The translations under genes were made by a program, and so were the position numbers. Shown here piece after piece: positions 61,048 through 64,000 of a stretch of DNA of 64,000 nucleotides. This DNA comes from CAVRTM01 sp963724015 (GTDB lineage: Bacteria; Actinomycetota; Actinomycetes; Actinomycetales; Dermatophilaceae), in contig CAVRTM010000022.1 in assembly GCA_963724015.1 (NCBI GenBank), positions 124,001 to 188,000 of the forward strand, in the 5' to 3' direction. Under the pieces are notes generated by a model. It did not search any database and was not told where the DNA came from. It saw only the letters and a program-made list of their open reading frames with translations. The first letter of the stretch is position 1; every line of letters begins with the position of its first letter.

Positions 61048-62651
61048 GGAACTTCCTCGCGGACTCTCACCGGCAACGTGACGTCGAACCTGCCACCGCC
61101 GGGCGAGCTGGCCGTGATCGTGCCGCCGGCGCGGGTCACGAGGCGGTGGACGAGGGCGAGGCCGACACCGCGGCGCATGGCGCCCCGCGGCTCCTTCGTG
61201 GAGTAGCCGTCCACGAAGACGTCCTCGAGCCGCTCGGCGGGGATACCGGGGCCGGTGTCGACCACCGATACGAGCACCGTGCCGTCGACGCAGGTCAGCG
61301 AGACCGTGACATCCCCACGCGGGCTGGCGCCGACCGTGCGGGGGTCGTCGGCCACGGCGTCGACGGCGTTGTCGATGAGGTTGCCGAGCACCGCGACGAC
61401 GGGCAGGTCCTCCACCTGGGCGGCCTCGATCCGGCTCGACGGGTCGAGACGGACGACGACGTCGCGCTCCGAGGCGACCGTGGACTTGGCCAGCAGCAGC
61501 GCGGCGACGACCGGCGAACCGACCCGGGCGCGGATCTCCTCGCTGGCCAGCGTCGTCTCGCTCCGGAGCTGGCTGCTGTAGCGCGTCGCCTCCTCGACCT
61601 CGCCGAGCTCGAGCAGGACGGAGAGGACGTGCAGGCGGTTGGAGAACTCGTGCTCCTGGGCGCGCAGCGCCGTGGACAGCCCCTCCATCGAGTCGAGCTG
61701 GCGCAGCAGGGCCTCGAGCTCCGTACGGTCCCGGATGGTCACCACCCACCCGGCGTTGCGGCCGGCCACCGTCACCGGCATCCGGTTGAGCACGAGCAGG
61801 TGCTCGTCGGTGACGGCCACCAGGTCGGAGCCCTCTGCCTCACCGGTGACGACCCGGCGCAGCCGCCCCGGAGGGAGGACGTCCTCGACACGCTGGCCCA
61901 GCCGGGCCGCCTCCAGGCCCAGCAACCCGCGCGCCTCGTCGTTGAGCACGTTGATGGCCCCCTTGGCATCGACCGCCAGGACGCCCTCGCGGATGCCGTG
62001 GAGCATCGCCTCACGCTCCTGCATGAGCGCCGCGATCTCCGAGGGCTCGACGCCGAACGTGACGCGCTTGATGGTCCGGGCGAGGAGCAGGGAGGCGGCG
62101 ATGCCGAGGGCGAGGGCGATCGCGCTGTACAGGGCGATGTCGAGCACCTCGGCGTTGAGCCGGACGTTGACCTCCGACTCGAGGATGCCGACCGACACCT
62201 CCCCGACCGGGCGTCCCGAGGCGTCGACGATGGGCGCACGCGCGTTGGCGGACCGGCCGAGGCTGCCCTCGTCGACCCCCGTGTGGACCCGGCCGTCGAG
62301 CGCAGCGACCGGTTCCTCGATGGGTCGTCCGATCAGGGACCGGTTCGGGTGGGAGTGACGGATGCCGTCGCGGTCGATGATGACCACGTACGACGCCTTG
62401 GTGCCGGCGCGGACCTGCTCCCCGAGCCGGGCGAGGACGGAACCGGGGTCACCGTCCCGGACAGCCTGCGCGACCTCGGGAACCCGGCCCAGGGTCACCG
62501 CGATGCCGGTGGCCTGCTCGATGGCGCGGGTGTCCGCCTCGTGGGTCGTGAGCCGGGCGAAGAGCGCGAAGCCGACCGCCATCGTGGTGACGACGATGCC
62601 GAGGACCGCCACCAGGATCCGCGAGGCCAAGGTCCTGCCCAGTCGCGGCAT
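61044..62651 (-). CDS. CitA/DcuS-type sensor histidine kinase
   Basis: A 535-aa membrane kinase. TM1 (res ~12-32), an extracellular PAS-like (PDC) sensor with SYVVIIDRDGIRHSHPN and GPV-like DASGRPVGEVSVGI, TM2 (res ~172-192), a cytoplasmic PAS domain, phospho-acceptor EHEFSNRLHVLSVLLELG, and ATPase boxes LGNLIDNAVDA and DTGPGIP. This is the carboxylate-sensing family. ATG 62651 has AAGGAGG upstream. It is divergent from the ABC importer at 62859, a probable target. Confidence 0.9.
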   Translation of the reverse strand: MPRLGRTLASRILVAVLGIVVTTMAVGFALFARLTTHEADTRAIEQATGIAVTLGRVPEVAQAVRDGDPGSVLARLGEQVRAGTKASYVVIIDRDGIRHSHPNRSLIGRPIEEPVAALDGRVHTGVDEGSLGRSANARAPIVDASGRPVGEVSVGILESEVNVRLNAEVLDIALYSAIALALGIAASLLLARTIKRVTFGVEPSEIAALMQEREAMLHGIREGVLAVDAKGAINVLNDEARGLLGLEAARLGQRVEDVLPPGRLRRVVTGEAEGSDLVAVTDEHLLVLNRMPVTVAGRNAGWVVTIRDRTELEALLRQLDSMEGLSTALRAQEHEFSNRLHVLSVLLELGEVEEATRYSSQLRSETTLASEEIRARVGSPVVAALLLAKSTVASERDVVVRLDPSSRIEAAQVEDLPVVAVLGNLIDNAVDAVADDPRTVGASPRGDVTVSLTCVDGTVLVSVVDTGPGIPAERLEDVFVDGYSTKEPRGAMRRGVGLALVHRLVTRAGGTITASSPGGGRFDVTLPVRVREEVP

Positions 62652-62858
62652 GCCCCTCCTTCGAACGAGGCCGGGCTGCGCGTCCGTCGACACAGCCGGC
62701 ATGCGCCCTCGGTGGCGCCGTCCCCCAGCATGGCTGAGCAGATCGCACAAAACCATTTCTATCGCGGCTATGGGCCGCAACGTGCACAACGGTTCCGGTG
62801 GGCCCGACCCCGCTCCTACGGTGACGCAACTCAACGAGGAGAAAGTGGGAACCGGTCA

Positions 62859-63668
62859 ATGGCGGCCATCGAGCTACGCAACGTCACCAAGAAGTTCGCC
62901 ACGGCGGACGGCGGCACCTACACCGCACTCAAGGACCTGTCACTGACGGTCGAGGACGGTCAGTTCTGCGCCGTCGTGGGCCCCACGGGCTGCGGCAAGT
63001 CGACGACACTGACCCTGGTCTCGGGACTCGAGCGTCCCTCGCGCGGCGAGGCCCTCGTCCACGGCGAGCCGGTCCGGGGCATCGACACCGGCACCGGCTT
63101 CGTCTTCCAGCAGGACGCGGTGTTCCCGTGGCGCTCGGTCCTCGACAACGTCGCAGCAGGCCCGCTCTACCGGGGGGCCAGCCGTTCCGAGGCCACTGCG
63201 CTGGCGCGGGACTGGTTGCGCCGGGTCGGCCTGAGCGGCTTCGAGGACCGCTACCCGCACCAGCTGTCCGGCGGGATGCGCAAGCGGGTGGCGCTGGCGC
63301 AGTCGCTCATCAACCAGCCGCGCATCCTGCTCATGGACGAGCCCTTCAGCGCCCTCGACGTGCAGACCCGGGCGATCATGTCCACCGAGCTGCTGCACCT
63401 GTGGGACCAGACCAAGCCGGCGGTCGTGTTCGTCACGCACGACCTCGAGGAGGCCATCGCCCTCGCCGACAAGGTCGTCGTCATCACCGCAGGACCGGGG
63501 ACGGTCAAGGCGGAGTTCGAGATCGACCTGCCGCGGCCGCGCGTCGTCCAGGAGATCCGCTTCGACCCACGCTTCACCCGGATCTACGAGCAGGTCTGGG
63601 AGGCGCTGCGGGCCGAGGTCGCCGAGGCCTACGCGCGGACGACCCGGACGATGGAGGTGGCGTCGTGA
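62859..63668 (+). CDS. ABC transporter ATPase (NitT/TauT type)
   Basis: A 269-aa ATPase. Walker A GPTGCGKST, Q-loop FQQDAVFPW, signature LSGGMRKRVALAQ, Walker B ILLMDEPFSALD and switch VTHD. The FPW after the Q-loop is typical of the nitrate/sulfonate/taurine/pyrimidine-precursor group. GTG of the permease overlaps its stop (GTGA). Confidence 0.9.
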   Translation: MAAIELRNVTKKFATADGGTYTALKDLSLTVEDGQFCAVVGPTGCGKSTTLTLVSGLERPSRGEALVHGEPVRGIDTGTGFVFQQDAVFPWRSVLDNVAAGPLYRGASRSEATALARDWLRRVGLSGFEDRYPHQLSGGMRKRVALAQSLINQPRILLMDEPFSALDVQTRAIMSTELLHLWDQTKPAVVFVTHDLEEAIALADKVVVITAGPGTVKAEFEIDLPRPRVVQEIRFDPRFTRIYEQVWEALRAEVAEAYARTTRTMEVAS

Positions 63669-64000
63669 TCGACACCCCCACGGACACCAGCGCCGGTGCC
63701 GACGCCCTGGCTGCGCAGTTCCCCGTCGCGGGAGTGGCCGCCCACGGTACGTCGCCCAGGCGCCGCGCGGCGCGGAGGCGCCTCGCGCTGGGCGGGGTCC
63801 GCGCTCGGCATCGTGGTCGTCCTTCTCCTCGCGTGGCAGCTCAGCGTCAACGCCAAGCTCGTCGACCCGTTCTTCTGGGGTGAGCCCACGGGCGTGTGGG
63901 CCGACCTCTACGCCTGGTTCACCGTCGGCACCAGCCAGGGCTCGCTCGGCGCCCAGATCCTCGTCACCCTCGAGGAGGCCGTCCTCGGCTTCGTGATCGG
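63665..64000 (+). CDS. ABC transporter permease (NitT/TauT type), N-terminal part, one frameshift
   Basis: The first 112 codons only; the gene runs off the window. After a polar, Arg-rich N-terminus, one extra base near 63797 shifts to the frame with GIVVVLLLAWQLSVNAKLV (TM1) and VDPFFWGEPTGVWADLY, the family start. Partner of the ATPase; the binding protein is not visible. Confidence 0.78.

Noticed and set aside
1..64000. CRISPR arrays, insertion sequences and replication origins
   Set aside because: No regularly spaced repeats with spacers, no transposase frames with terminal inverted repeats and no DnaA-box clusters were seen.

Overview
The window is about 72-73% GC by eye, with GTG/TTG starts, 4-bp ATGA/GTGA stop-start overlaps and leaderless-type promoters. 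It carries actinobacterial hallmarks: two F420-type LLM oxidoreductases, DUF222/13E12-HNH genes, a SigB/SigF-type sigma factor, an ANTAR protein, DUF3618 and DUF4383. This suggests the chromosome of a free-living soil-type actinobacterium; genus cannot be told. There is no CRISPR array, plasmid origin, rRNA or convincing prophage.

Layout. (1) 1-13.4 kb, all on the + strand: a catabolic cluster with a molybdenum hydroxylase (small-subunit tail, large subunit, CoxG), a nitrilase-fold amidohydrolase, HyuA and HyuB, a CaiB/BaiF CoA-transferase, a fused carboxyltransferase (AccD3-like), a carbamate kinase and a barbiturase/cyanuric-acid-hydrolase family enzyme. Together these look like an oxidative N-heterocycle (most simply pyrimidine) ring-degradation route ending in malonate/malonyl-CoA, ammonia and CO2. 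That is the most interesting system here. (2) 13.4-19.3 kb: a hypothetical gene, an amidase remnant, tRNA-Sec (selC), an intervening DUF222-HNH gene, selA and selB. (3) 19.3-26.1 kb: MBL hydrolase, DUF1989 plus YqcI/YcgG heme-enzyme pair, LLM oxidoreductase, sigma factor, PAS-ANTAR regulator, FUSC transporter. (4) 26.3-29.6 kb: sugar ABC importer. (5) 29.8-40.7 kb: general stress and envelope genes, several behind SigF-like promoters (GTTT-N15-GGGTA). (6) 40.7-52.4 kb: DNA polymerase IV, PIG-V-like mannosyltransferase, an SDR with an N-terminal zinc ribbon, a second sugar ABC importer, a leader-peptide/terminator element, DinB-family protein, TspO, thioesterase, secreted EEP phosphatase. (7) 52.5-64 kb: RecQ-type helicase, HesB-like protein, CPBP protease, a broken DUF222-HNH gene with an SOS-like box, membrane sulfite-oxidase-type protein, acyl-CoA dehydrogenase, a CitA/CitB-type two-component system and a TauT/NitT-type ABC importer running off the end.

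Sequence quality. Many otherwise intact genes are split by single-base indels, mostly +1 insertions. Correcting them restores normal protein lengths (for example 400 aa for the CoA-transferase and 705 aa for the helicase), so I read most as sequencing or assembly errors and annotate those genes as whole CDSs spanning the shifts. Exceptions treated as real decay are the amidase remnant, the sigma-70 region-4 fragment and, with less certainty, the second HNH gene.
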